From Polyporus tsugae (lineage: Eukaryota > Basidiomycota > Agaricomycetes > Polyporales > Polyporaceae): a DNA stretch of 64,000 nt. A program made the translations under genes and the position numbers. Where the stretch lies: assembly GCA_024305745.1 (NCBI GenBank), contig JAHRBS010000007.1, positions 186,001-250,000 of the forward strand, written 5' to 3'. Shown here one piece after another: positions 32,401 to 43,972 of the stretch. Under the pieces are notes generated by a model, which was not told the DNA's origin, did not search any database, and saw only the letters and a list, made by a program, of their open reading frames with translations. Numbering within the stretch: the first letter of the stretch is position 1; every line of letters starts with the position of its first letter.

Positions 32401-34279
32401 TTACAGGCCGGCAGCACGCGCGAGCTTCACGAAGTCCGGCGTACCGAGGCCAGTGACCGGGTCCCAGCCCTCCTTCGCCGGGAAGCCTTCCGTGTTGCAG
32501 CCCGGGTTTGAGCCAGACGTGATGTCATTGAACGCGGACGCGCCAGTCGAGTACAGGAACGGGTTGAGGAACCCGAGCGGGCTCTTGCCCACCGCGATCA
32601 GCCGATCGTTGAGGAGCGCGATGATCGACGCAAACGTCGGTGACGCGGCGGAGGTGCCAGAGACACCCTCGACGTGGCGGTCGATGACGATGTCGAAGTT
32701 GGCGCCCTGCGTGGCGACGTCGGGGAACCCGCGGCCGGCGGCGTTGTACTTGCCCTTGTACTTACTGCCGAGCGCGGAGAGGTAGCCGCTCACTGCGGAG
32801 CTCTGGTAGTCGGGGGTGCCGAAGTAGTTCGAGAACCCGCCAGACGAGAAGTCGGCCGCGGTCTCGGGGTTCACGCCTTGGGTCGCACCGACGGACGTCA
32901 TGTAGGGGCAGCCAGACGGGAAGGTCGGCACGAACTTGGAGCAGCTGTCGGACTGCGAACCAGAGACACCACCGTCGCCGGAGGCGAACAGGACGGAGAC
33001 ACCGCGAGCGCCGAGCTGGGCATACGCGTTGCAGAGGTGCCTAGAGGAGCGCAGAGTAAGCCAATGCTCGTGGGAATACGATGAAGCGAACATACTGTGC
33101 GAGTCTCCGCGAAATGGTGTTCTCGTTCTGGCCATAGGAGGTCGTCATAACGTAGGGAGGAGCGTCTTCGCCGAGGAGGAAGTTGACGACATCCAGGAAG
33201 CCCTCAAGGTCACCGTCCTGGAACTGATCCCCCACGGAGATGAAGACAGTTGGGACACCAGTGGCAATACCGACAGTGTACTGGATGTCAAGGTTCGCCT
33301 CGACACCAGGCATGTGCTGAGAGTTAGAGCCACCGTCGAGTGTCTGGAGGGTGAAGGTCATGTCCGATGGGATGCCAGTACGGTACTCGTTCAAGAAAGT
33401 CTATTCGTAGGGAAGGCGATCAGTATTGAGCTGATGATGCTAGAATTTGAATGGCGTGACCGCACCGCAAGGTCGTCCTGGTTAGCGTACTGCTCAAGGT
33501 ACCCAGTGACGGCGAGCCGGTTCGACGACTGCGTCGCAGCGTCTGACGGGATGTTGTAGATGGCCTGCAGGCAGGTAGGGGTAATCCTGTGCGAACACGA
33601 CGAGGGGACAGCCTGAGTGCTGAAGTTCTGAACGCTAAAGGTGCTGTGGACTGGCGTCTGGAATACCGGGAGCTGACCCTTCGGATTCGGAAACGTCACC
33701 GTCGGATGGACGAGATCAAGATGGCCCTGCAGCTCAGCAGGAATCGAGTACGAGAGCGTGCGGACGGCCTCCATGCCCGTGTCATCGTGCTTGAAGACGG
33801 AGAACTTGGCGTCGAATAGCTCGTTGGCCTTGTTGACGGGGACCTCGAACGAAAGCCAGTCGCCAGTGGCGGAGATCGTCTTGGCAGTGATCCCGTTCTC
33901 CTTCAGCCAGCCATTGACAGCGTCAATGCTCCTCTGTGCCGGAGCGACGAGCTGGTGCACCTGTGAACGACGCAAGCTCGGAGTTAGAACGAGTCATTGA
34001 ATGATCGGGAAGGTGGCATACCTCCGACTTCGAGAGGTGCTTGCCGTAGTTGGAACTCGACGGCGTGCTGACGTCGTAGAGCTTGCGCTCAAGCTCGGCG
34101 ACATTGCCCTGGACGAGGGCGAGACGCAACTTGAGTGTCTGGTTGGGGTCCGCAGAGCCGGTGTGAGAGAAGCCGCTGGGCACGTCCTCGCGAGTTTCGT
34201 GGAGTTTGAGGTTGCAAGTAGCGGGCTTGCCCAAGGCAAGGGTGACGAGGGAAGCGAGGAGCAAGCCGGAAGCAACCAT
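32401..34279 (-). CDS. sedolisin-family (S53) secreted peptidase B, four exons, 565 residues
   Basis: Tandem paralogue of peptidase A with identical intron positions. Exons (minus): 34022-34279, 33466-33960, 33096-33400, 32401-33040, in phase. Signal peptide MVASGLLLASLVTLALG. The active-site text is intact: EANLDIQY, FASGDGGV, GVSGTSAASP, and the calcium site NDITSGSNPGC with KEGWDPVTGLGTPDF. It differs from A mainly in the propeptide and around the first active-site helix (one residue shorter before the EANLD block), and in HVEGVSG versus EIEGVSG by the nucleophile. Secreted acid protease; the two copies may differ in expression or specificity. The conserved upstream block with a TATA box suggests shared control. 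Confidence 0.92.
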
Positions 34280-34358
34280 CGCGACTCTGGGACGTCTCGA
34301 GTTTGGGCTGGTCAGAAGGGCGAAGGACCTTGGATCCACCAGCATGACACGATGGAGA

Positions 34359-34366
34359 CTTTATAG
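34359..34366 (-). promoter_or_regulatory. TATA box of sedolisin B
   Basis: CTATAAAG on the minus strand, about 80 bp upstream of the ATG at 34279; counterpart of the element at 28677-28684. Confidence 0.6.
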
Positions 34367-35685
34367 TTCGCCAAACGAGCACCCTGTCCACCACGAAGTA
34401 GCCAAGAACACCAGTGAACAAGAGCTGTGGCGGGAGCTGGGAGAAAGCAATCCATGTTCGCTGGTATGCACATTAATGTGTCCTGTAATGGTCGAACGAG
34501 CACAGCGCGGCGCCGCGGCGCATCGCTACAATGGCAGAAAACAGGCTTAACTGTCGTATCTGACCACCATGATACCATAGAAGTTCTACGCGGTTGAAGC
34601 AGGTCAGCGCAATCGGGATGCGTAGGTGTTGATTCCAAGCTACTTGCCTTCTGGGGATGACAGCATACTCACACCTCGGCCGCCAATGGGGCACTGAATT
34701 CCTCCAGGCTCCGGTCACGCTTGAACCCCGGACTGGACGGAATGGGGCGGCGGCATGGGCTACGCGAGATTAGCGGATGAGGTTGCCTTCGAAATAACTT
34801 GGACGACGCTGGAGAGGCTCCTCCTGCATAAATGTTGTCGCGTTAGCATCGAATGGTGAGGGTTATACTCGCTTTAACATACCCATGAGTCGTATTTTTG
34901 CGGGCGAAGAAGGAACCACCTATAGGAAGAAACGCGCGTAATGACTGAGTTTGCTTGAGGTTACACCATTCGGATCACCAATAATTCGACCGAGGTATAT
35001 TACCCGAGACTGCTCTGAGCGGCCGAACATACGGTACGACTGAAATATGAAACATGTCGAGAGTGGACTAAATGATGAACCCCAAGTGTCATTGGTTGAA
35101 CTCAACTCACCGACTCGCAACCATGCATATGCCAGAGGATCATTGTTGAGCTGAGAGTTTCTGAGACCCGAGTGAAGATCTTCGCAGCCGTCGAGTGTAC
35201 ATCGCCGGCGTGATGTCGCATGGTGTCGCCCTCATCAGACCTCCGTGATATCGTCCCAGCTGTCCGTCCACAGTTTTCAGCTGTTAACATCTTGCGTCCC
35301 AACTGACGGCGAGTCCGTATCGAAGCCTCTCCTCATCGCGTTCACTCCGTATCGAATGTGGTATTGTGGTGAGAGAGAGAGAGAGACTACAGCGTTGGCT
35401 AGCGGTGACCAGTACTAGACGACTGACGAATAGAGAGGGAGAAAGAGGGAGAGAGAGACGTTCGACAGAGCCGCGCGGCCGCACCAAGTCGGGCTAGCGC
35501 CCATCCGACCGTATGTAATCAGTTATGGGCGCCTACAAGGCGCCTCTTCCGAAGAGCACCTTTATTCGCCGGTCTAGATCTCTCCCTCTCTGTCTCGGAC
35601 CTCTCTCTCCCTATCCCCACACGATTTGCGTTGCGACAACATTCAAGTCCCAAGTATTTTCCTGCGTGGCAAATAACGCCCTGCC
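34367..35685. other. intergenic with GA-rich and CT-rich tracts
   Basis: No gene is supported. 35370-35460 is rich in GA repeats (GAGAGAGAGAGAG, GAGAGGGAGAAAGAGGGAGA) and 35575-35610 carries the opposite CT-rich runs, with a GGCGCCTACAAGGCGCC palindrome near 35528 between them. The stretch ends at the first base of copia-2. Confidence 0.5.
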
Positions 35686-36218
35686 TGTTGGACTTTGAGC
35701 TATTAGGATACGGACTTATCCGGACACGAGGCTATGCGACCACATGGCGCTTAGCCAATGCTATGCATCTTACTTACCATATTTAGGTTTCTCTCTCATA
35801 CTATTGTTGTAGAGGTCCGGAGACGTCTGGAATCTTCTTGGACAATCCATACTGCTCTAGAATAGTCTAGATAGTTCTATGCTTACTCACTCTATGGTGC
35901 AATATCGCACAATCCTTTACTCATTGTCTTACTCATGCATACATGTGACTTCTTTATTGCTTACTCATGCACTCCCTACTGTAGTATATAAGGACTGCAT
36001 TCTCTGCTCCTGCTCTTCAGTCGTTCACTCACTGACTGAAGAGTAAGTACTATACATGCCTCTCTCTTACTTGTAGTTACTGACTTTACCTTAGTCTCTT
36101 TGTGTTTGACTTACAGGTACTTGGTAACATACAATCTAGTTGTTCACTCACTGACTGAAGATCTCTTTGTGTTTGACTTACAGTCGGAACCCTTGCCCTC
36201 ACAGCCTCGAGTTCATCA
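35686..36218 (+). repeat. copia-2 5' LTR
   Basis: 533 bp, TGTTGG...TTCATCA. TATA box at 35985. The R/U5 part contains an intron-like segment: donor GAAGAGTAAGT (about 36051) and two acceptor copies GACTTACAG, each following a repeat of TCTCTTTGTGTTT; TTGTTCACTCACTGACTGAAGA-like text also occurs twice. Confidence 0.92.
35985..35992 (+). promoter_or_regulatory. TATA box of copia-2 LTR promoter
   Basis: TATATAAG in the 5' LTR, repeated in the 3' LTR near 50398; about 60 bp upstream of the intron-like leader. Confidence 0.6.
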
Positions 36219-36230
36219 GGTTATGAGCCC
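36219..36230 (+). promoter_or_regulatory. primer-binding site matching the initiator tRNA-Met anticodon loop
   Basis: Directly after the 5' LTR, GGTTATGAGCCC is the exact complement of GGGCTCATAACC, the anticodon stem-loop of eukaryotic initiator tRNA-Met. This is the half-tRNA priming mode known from Drosophila copia and yeast Ty5, rather than priming from the tRNA 3' end. Confidence 0.7.
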
Positions 36231-36742
36231 TGCGCTCTGACCTTGTCACTCGTTGACTCTCTCCTCGCACACGCAACTCTTTTGTCGACTTCCACTGCTC
36301 TCACTCTGTGCACTCATCCCCCACTTTCCTCTAGCTCTTGACTGTGCCCGCCGACACTGCTGCCAGGGTGACTTTGCACACACCGTGCCCCTGAGTGCTT
36401 TTATCTAGTAGTTGTATATCCCTCTGTACCACCTATTGTGCTTTTGACGCACACGGGTTTTAGGCATCCCTGAGCCAGGCCACGCACTTGCACCCGCCAG
36501 CTCTTGTACCAGCGACAATTAGTGTCGTTAGGACCGGAGGACAACCGTTCGGACCCTCCTTACTATAGCCTTTTTACATACACTATCTAGACTTCATGGG
36601 CATAGTTGGCGACTTCTATCTGGGCTGCAGGGAACTCCAACTTCCTCGTAGTTTGGCACTCCTCAATAGGTGTTCCCATCTACGTCGCTCTTGTGCACAG
36701 AGCTCTCCCTTCCTACATCGCGCTTCAAATCTCTAGGCTGTT

Positions 36743-39152
36743 TTGGATCCGACTCCGACAGACCACTCTTCGGGATCAGAGGTCGAGAACCTTGTTGACA
36801 AAGACTCCAATTCGACGTCATCAGGTCCTGATTGTGTCAACTTTCCTCATGTCTTTGACCTTGACGAGCAGCAGGACTACCACTACAACGAGGAATCAAA
36901 CAATGCTGGTTGGTATCCCTGTGCTACTACACCCTGCCCCTCGCGTTACAACTTCCGTGGAGAGCTACCTAGTGTAGATTTTGAAACTGCTTGGGAACCC
37001 GTTTCAGCTCTCCAAGAATCCTCTCCAAGGTCTCTGTCGGATCTTCCTCCTCTTCCCGCTCCAACCGGTGAAGAAACCACTTTCCTCGCAAACTCTCCTT
37101 TGTCCTCGCCTGCGCAACTCAGCGTAGAACTCCCTCCTCTCAAAACTCCATCCTTTACCTCTGACGATGACGACTTCTTCCTCCTTACTATCACCATGGG
37201 AGATAACGTCAAAGCCGACTCCATTCCCCTCCTTGCAACCTCCGCTCAGTATCCTAACTGGTCTGCCCAGATGAAGGGTTTCCTCATCATGGTTGGTGCC
37301 TGGGACGTTGTCAAGTCTGGTCCGGGTACTTCACCCACAGATGCGACAGCTGCTCAAAGGCGCGCTGACCTCGTGAACAAGGCTACCGGTGCAATCGTCA
37401 TGCGCACTGACAAGGACCTCCATCGTCATCTCTTCGATGATGCAGACAACCCCAAGAAGCCTCACGAGATGTGGGCCACCCTCAAGTCCCAGCTTGGCAA
37501 GACTGATGCTGCGGACACCTGGAGCAAGTTTGAGGCAGTCATTGGAATGGAACGTCTCTCGGATCAGAAGCCACTCAAGGATCAGCTCAGTCGCCTTGAG
37601 GCTCGCCTGAAGGACATTGCTGACGGCGGACTCAAGTTGGAAGAGAACATGAAGGCCCTCCTCGTTTTCTCCAAGATCCCTGAGTCTTACCGCACCCTCA
37701 TCTCTGGCCTCCTCTCGTCCATCGAGTTGAAAGACTTGAAGGTCGAAACGGTCATCAACAAGATCGTCTCCGAGGAAAGTGTGCGGAAGACTGGCTCCAT
37801 TGGTTCTTTGGCCTCTCGCGTGATTACTACCAAGCCCAAGAAGAAAGGCCCTTGTGGTCACTGTGGCGGTAAGACGCACAATGAGTCTTCTTGTTGGAAG
37901 AAGTATCCGGACAAGAAACTGAAGAATGGGGGGAATAACAATGGCAAAAAGGACAAAGGCAAAGGCACCTCGCACGCTCATAACGCTAACACCATGGACA
38001 ATGTTGCTTCTGTACTTGTAACTACATCTGCTGCTGAGTCTTCACAATTGATCATTGTGTCCCACTATATTGCGGCTTCGGCCCTTGAGGGATACAACTT
38101 GACGACTTGGCTGATGGATTCAGGTGCATCGGAGCACATTACATTCAACATGAATGACTTCTCAACCTACAAACCTTTTGATACTCCCATGCTCTTCTCA
38201 ACCGTGGCCAATGGCACTCAAATCCATGGCTTAGGTGCTGGGACAGTTCGAGGTCATGTTCGTGTTGATGATTGGTGGATTGAGACTGAGTTGAACAACG
38301 TCATCTACGTTCCTTAGGTCGGGTGCAGGCTATTCGCCACAGGTTCTGTTGAGCGAAAAAGCCATACTCTTGTCCAGAGTGCCGAGCGAATGTGTATTTA
38401 TACACGGCGGTTAGTGAGCCCGCCACAATCGGACTCGACGATTACTCTTGGAACCAAGATACTCGAAGCTGAGTACGTTGCTCACTCGAATGTCTATAAC
38501 ATGGTCCTCGAGATCAAGGCGGAACTCGTGCTAGACTCCTCTGTCCATCCTGCAGTCACGGACTACCAGATATGGCACCGTCGACTTGGACATCCAAGTG
38601 AGGAAGCAATGAAGAAGTTGCCAACTAAAACCAAAGGTGCTCCAACTATTGATCCCAAGCCCACCAACGCTGAAGCCTGTGAAGGTTGTGCATGGGGCAA
38701 ATCCCATCGTCTTCCATTTCCTCCATCTCAGAAGCGTGCTACTCGTCCTCTCGAACTCGTCCACACTGATGAGGATGGACCAATGCGCACTCAATCGGTC
38801 AATGGCAAGAACCTCTACTTTGTCTCTTTCATAGATGACTACTCTGGTCTTGGTGTCGCATACTACCTTAAGCACAAGAACAAAGCCCACAAATCGTTCT
38901 TGGAGTTCAAGGCTTGGGCCGAGAATCAGACTGGTCACAAGATCAAGAGGGTTCGCTCTGATCGAGGAACAGAATACATGTTGAAGGAGTTCACTGAGCT
39001 TCTGAAGACACACGGGATCGAGCACCATAAGTCGACACCTGACTCGCCACAACAGAATGGACGCGCTGAACGCTGGAACCGTACCATCACAGACAAGGCA
39101 ATGGCAATGCTTCACCAAGCCGGCCTTAGTCACGGTTTCTGGGAACTCGCTG
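36743..39152 (+). pseudogene. gag-pol: copia-2 gag, protease and N-terminal integrase
   Basis: One frame. The core gag starts best at ATG 37196 (CACCATGGG) with the UBN2-like text YPNWSAQMKGFLIMVGAWDV; the frame is open upstream to 36743 without an ATG. Zinc knuckle CGHCGGKTHNESSC (C-x2-C-x4-H-x4-C). Protease active site MDSGASEH at about 38114-38137 is intact. TAG at 38315-38317 interrupts the frame just after VIYVP; the same frame then continues through the pre-integrase motif (IWHRRLGHP), the zinc-binding CEGCAWGK and the integrase core (HTDEDGPM, RSDRGTEY, NGRAERW, so D-D-E is present) before ending at the gypsy-2 junction within GFWELA. Confidence 0.88.
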
Positions 39153-39153
39153 A

Positions 39154-39817
39154 TGTGACGCTATCCCTAATAGGAAGGGAGAGGGATGGGGAGCAAGGGA
39201 GGTGCGTCGCGAGCTTGTTTGAGCGTGCACAAAGGGGAGGAAGAGGGGAGAAGGAGTGGGAGGGGTTTGGACAGACTCGGGCTCACTGTAGAACAGAGTT
39301 GTAAGTCGACTGGACACTGCAATCAGTATGAAGTTTGAGGTCGAGGTCAATACGCGGGAGACGGAGGAAACGAGAGACGACGCGGGGTCACACGGACGCG
39401 ATACGGGGGTGAGCGAAGCTAACATTCCGGATGCAGAATCAAAACCTAAATACATGCAACACAGTGGAGCACCGTGTATAGATGAGTCCGTCGAAGAAGG
39501 GACATAATACAGAACGGCCACGTACTAATTGAGGACAGTGTCCTGTACGAACACAGCTGGGTCAATATGAACACGTGCATCAGGCGGGAGGATCCGAATA
39601 GGTGTTAAGATGATGGCGGAAGGGGTCGACGAGGCATTAGACGGTGTGGCGTGAGGGACCGGGGCGTAAGGCGGTGACCTACGGGCGCTGAGGGCTAGCG
39701 ACGTGGTGGCTTGAAGTCGGAGCGGCGGTGGGTACATGCTCGTGGTGGTCAGAGGTGCACGAAGATGGTGTACACAGCGTAATGGGCTACGCGTGCATCC
39801 GCACGCGATGCACATCA
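39154..39817 (-). repeat. gypsy-2 3' LTR (left)
   Basis: 664 bp. In element orientation it begins TGATGTGCATCG and ends GCGTCACA. It differs from the right LTR at about 14 positions, all transitions. Confidence 0.9.
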
Positions 39818-39818
39818 T

Positions 39819-39830
39819 CCCCTCCCTACT
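39819..39830 (-). promoter_or_regulatory. gypsy-2 polypurine tract
   Basis: AGTAGGGAGGGG on the minus strand, adjoining the 3' LTR: the expected site for plus-strand DNA priming. Confidence 0.65.
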
Positions 39831-40130
39831 GAGATATGGACCGTCCATGGTCCAATACTCAAGGGGTGGACAAGTGCGCCATGTTGGCCGTGAGAGAAAG
39901 GTGGGAGAATGGGTAGGGAAAACGCTGAAACATCGCACGGAGTGGGAACAGAGAGCAACAGCACGAAGCCATATGGGCGGAAAAAATTGGGGAATGCAGG
40001 AACGCATCGTGCGAGCGTGATGGTACGCGGGTGGGGGGAGCGTGTTTGCACGCTATCGGAATGCAAGAGAGCGGTTCTGCGAGGGGGGCGTACTGGTAAC
40101 AAGCATCCCTCCCTACTGGAACCAGAACTC

Positions 40131-43100
40131 CTACTCGTCCTCCTCCTCCCGTTCGTGAGCCGGTGTGTGCGTCGTGTTTGAGATGTCGGAATCATTGTCG
40201 AGGATGCTGTCGTCGTCGCCTTGCGATTCAGAGGCCTCCATGGCACGGAGCCAGGCAGTGGAGATGTCGAAGTCGCCGGATTCCTCGGTGAGCCACGGGA
40301 GATCGATGTGTTCGCGTGCGAGGTAGGGGTATAGACGAAATGCAGCAATGGTGCGGTCGAGGACGGAACCGTCAAGCTCACAGAGGATGTATGCACCGCC
40401 GCGATTACGTGAGAGCACGACGTAGGGACCGAGATAGCGGGGGCGCATCTTGCAGTTGAGTGATTTTTCGATGGCGGTGTTGCGCATGAGGACGAGGGCG
40501 CCGCACTTGAAATTGAAGTCCACGATTGATGCACCATGCTTTCATTCCAGTGTGCGAGCGGCCTCGTTGTGAGCATGATAGACTTGCCTGTGGATCTGGG
40601 CGAGGTCATCTTGTTGTCGTGCGAGGGCACGGGCACAAGCACCGATGAGGTCGACGGTCGGAAGGAGCGCTGCAGGGGCGGGCATGAGGAACGTGGCCTT
40701 GACAATGTCCAAGGGAAGAACAGGGTGACAGCCAGTGACGGCGAAGTATGGGGAACACCCGAGTTGACGACGGACGGTGATATGGCTGGCCCAGAGGACG
40801 TGGTGGAGGTATTGTGCCCAGCGCAATTGGTCCCCGCCGGCGGCCTTGAATAGGGCTTGGCGAACGTCAAAATGCGGCCGCTTGATGATGCTGTTGGCGC
40901 GCGAGTTGTAGCCCGAGATGGGAATGTGAATGATGCTGTACTTCTTTGCGAGGTAGTCGAGAGCTTTGATCCATGGCGTACCATTATCGCTGATGATCTC
41001 GACCACGGTTCCCCAACGGCAGAGGAGGTCTTGAAAGATCCACTCGCCGATCGTCCGGCCGGTTTCTCGATGGAGGGCGCAAGCTTCAGGGTAGCTGCTG
41101 AGAGCGCAACGGGCGTGGGCGATGTACTTGAAACCGCCCGACGCGGGCATGTGCATCGTGTCGGCATGGACACGAAGGAAGACCGAAGCGGGTGGCCATG
41201 GGACGGTGGGCGGAAGGAGGACCTGACGGAGCTGGCGCGTTTGACAAAGGTGACAGGTGCGGACGTACCAAACGACATCCGCTTGCATGTGCGGCCACCA
41301 GAAGCACAGGGCGAGAAGAGCGTGAGTGGCATAGGTCCCTTTGTGCACGACCTTGTCATGGGCTTGACGGAGGATGTCAAGACGTTGCGTCGGCCAGAGA
41401 ACGAGGTGGTCGTCTCCTGTTGCACTGCGGCACCAGAGTCGGGCATTGTAGACGTAGAAGCGGGTGGCAAAGCGATGGAAGGTCGCGAAGGCGTCGTCTG
41501 AGAGACCGTTGGGGCGCGTGAGAGCGTTGAGGTATCGCCAGACTGCGAGGAGGCGGTTATCTTCGGTGGAGGCAGCAGAGGAGCGTGGGATGATGACCAG
41601 CGGTGGTGAAGTCATTGGTGTGTCGTGAGAGTCCTCCTGGGTGTGCGCGGTGGCGTCATGTGCATAGGTGGCGGTCAAGTGGGTCGGAATGGCCAGGAAA
41701 AGGAGTGCTGGGGTATTGATGAGATGCAGAAAGCCGTTGAGGCGGTCAATCCAGTCCTTGTCCTGTTTCAGCGGCTCCGGCGGGTTGTCGGGCTGTGGCG
41801 GGCTGTGGGAGAGGCCATCAGGACCGTGCAGAACACCAGGGACATGGACAAGGCAAAAGTGGAAGATGAGGATGGTAACAATCCATCGGTTGATTGAAGC
41901 ATTGGGAGACTCATCGGGGTGGTTGAGCATGCCTTTGATGTATCGCGCGTCGACTTCAACAACGAGGTTGCGGAGGCCGATAAGCAGACACTTGCAGGCG
42001 TGGAGTGCACGGAAGAGGCCGTAGATCTCGAGCTTGGCCTGGGAATAGGCAGCTTCACGGACATTGAGGACGATCGAGCTGAAACGGGCGTAATAGCGTA
42101 GGGCGGGGTTTTGAGGGTCACACTGGGCCAGGAGGTAACCAACAGCGATGTATGAGGTGTCGACGGCTAGGATGACTTCAGCGCCGGACTCGTAGTCGAT
42201 GGGGCGGAGCGCGGGTGAGGCAAGAAGTGCGGCTTTGAGGTTGTCTTGCGCGTGAAGTTGTTCCGGGCCCCAGGTGAAGGGCTTTGTCTTGCACGTGAGT
42301 CATAGGAGAGGCCAGGCGCAGTGACTGAAGTTGCGGATGAAAGTGCGGGTGACACCAACTGTACCGAGGAATGCGCGGACATCGGAGAGGTTGTGGCATG
42401 GTCCCCAGTTGAGGACCTTGTTGTAATTGGATGGCTCGGGGACGCGACCAGCGTACGTGCAGCGGTGACCAATGGCCGTGAACTCACCGGCAATGATAAG
42501 GGACTTGAGGCCGGAGAAGGTTGCGCCAACATACTTGATGTGCTGCACGACGCGCTTGGTGTTGTTGAGGTGCTCCCAGACGAACCGTCGTATGCCGGGG
42601 TTCTTCGGAATAGTCTCTAAGCCGCCGTCAGGGAGTTCATAACGAGTCTTCGGGCTGCGCGTGGTAATGTCGTCAATGTATGGAATGGTGATGTGTGGAA
42701 TCTCGGGCTGTAGAGTGTGACAGACGTCTTCGTGGAGGATGGGGACGGAATTCATCCACCCCATGGGAAGGGTGATGAGACGGCGAGCACCGAATGGGGT
42801 CTGGAAGGTTGTTAGGTTGCACGAGGACTCGGCAATCGTTCGCTCATCATAGCCGACGTAGATGTCGAGGACACCGCCGCACGCACGACCGGCAAAGTGG
42901 TCTGCAATCTGTTCAGTGAAGGGTGGAACTCCGGATTGCGCGATGGTGATGGCGTTCAGCGGCTCAAGAGAGTGAATGATGCAAAGGGACTTGCCATCTT
43001 TCTTGAGGACCCAAAACCAGCGCGACCGGTATGCTGAGTTTGAGGGTTCGTAGACGCCAGCTTCCTCCTTTGCGTGGATGATGCGGCAGACCTCGTCGTA

Positions 43101-43730
43101 GAGACCTGGTGGAATGGGGATGTTCTGCTGAACCCATGGTGTGTGTGGGACAACGGGGATCTGGACGGGGGGGAAGAAGTCCTCTCGAAATGTACCACGC
43201 TCCAAGTCGGTCCACACAAATGCCTTCTCGTGTTGCATGTAGAGCTGGTGGAGCAGTTTGCGCTCCTCGTCCCAGAGGAAGTCGCTGTGAAGCTCATCGA
43301 CGAGTTGCTTGTGCTCCGCCATGTAGCGGCCAGTCGGTGTGAAATCAGGTGGGTGTGGTGAGAGCGGCGCCATGGTCGCGAGCGGGTCGCCAATGATGTT
43401 GCGGTTGATACGGAAGTGGTCAGGCAGCGGGGCGAGGACAGGTTTAACCTTCCTTGCGACCGGCTTGTACTTCTTCTTGGCTGAGAGGTATGCTGGTGTC
43501 GAACTGTGGATGACACCGTCAGTGTGGAACAGGGAATGGGAGCTATCATAATGGTGGATTGCGCCAACAGGGTATACTGTAGAGGAAAAGAGCAATGAGG
43601 GTGGTGAGATGTGAAACGCGGTGGGGACCGAGGTGCCAAGTACATGGGAATGGATTGAAAAAATGGGGACAGGGTGAAACAGGCTGTCAGCCCATGAAGG
43701 GACAGAGTATGGTCGCGGTGCGGGTGACAA
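40131..43730 (-). pseudogene. pol: gypsy-2 pol: reverse transcriptase, RNase H, integrase
   Basis: A single minus-strand frame broken by TGA at 42300-42302 and 40542-40544. RT: FWVLKKDGKSLC, FGARRLITLPMGW and the intact YIDD at 42669-42680. RNase H: LAVDTSYIAVGYLLAQ. Integrase: zinc-binding H-H-C-C (HKGTYATH, CHLCQ), first Asp in HADTMHMP, second in ISDNGTPW; the third acidic position reads NSIIKRPHFD, with AAG at 40881-40883 where a Glu codon is expected. The C-terminal part after the last TGA (YLGPYVVLSRNRGGAYIL) is the GPY/F-like module and ends at 40131. Protease lies in the preceding gag frame, so pol needs a frame change. Confidence 0.88.
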
Positions 43731-43972
43731 ATCAACAACATTGTAGTTAGGCTAGTAAGTAGAATAACAAAGGTTATAAGGGAAGGACGGGTCAGCAAGC
43801 AAGTCAGTACCGAGGGTATCGGGGTCACAGGTGGATAAGTAGAGCAAATCAAGATCAGCCATGCTGCAATTGGGGGCGAGGACTGAATAGGTATCAACGG
43901 TGTAAGTATCGGGTTCGCCGGGTATACCACTAATAATTAAAGCGATTCCGTCACCGTCGTCTACTAGGTCCT

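Noticed and set aside
39815..41470. 551-codon minus frame
   Set aside because: Ser/Thr/Pro-rich shadow of the gypsy-2 integrase frame; the integrase motifs are in the overlapping frame.
42956..43930. 324-codon minus frame
   Set aside because: Overlaps the RT frame, low complexity, no domain text.
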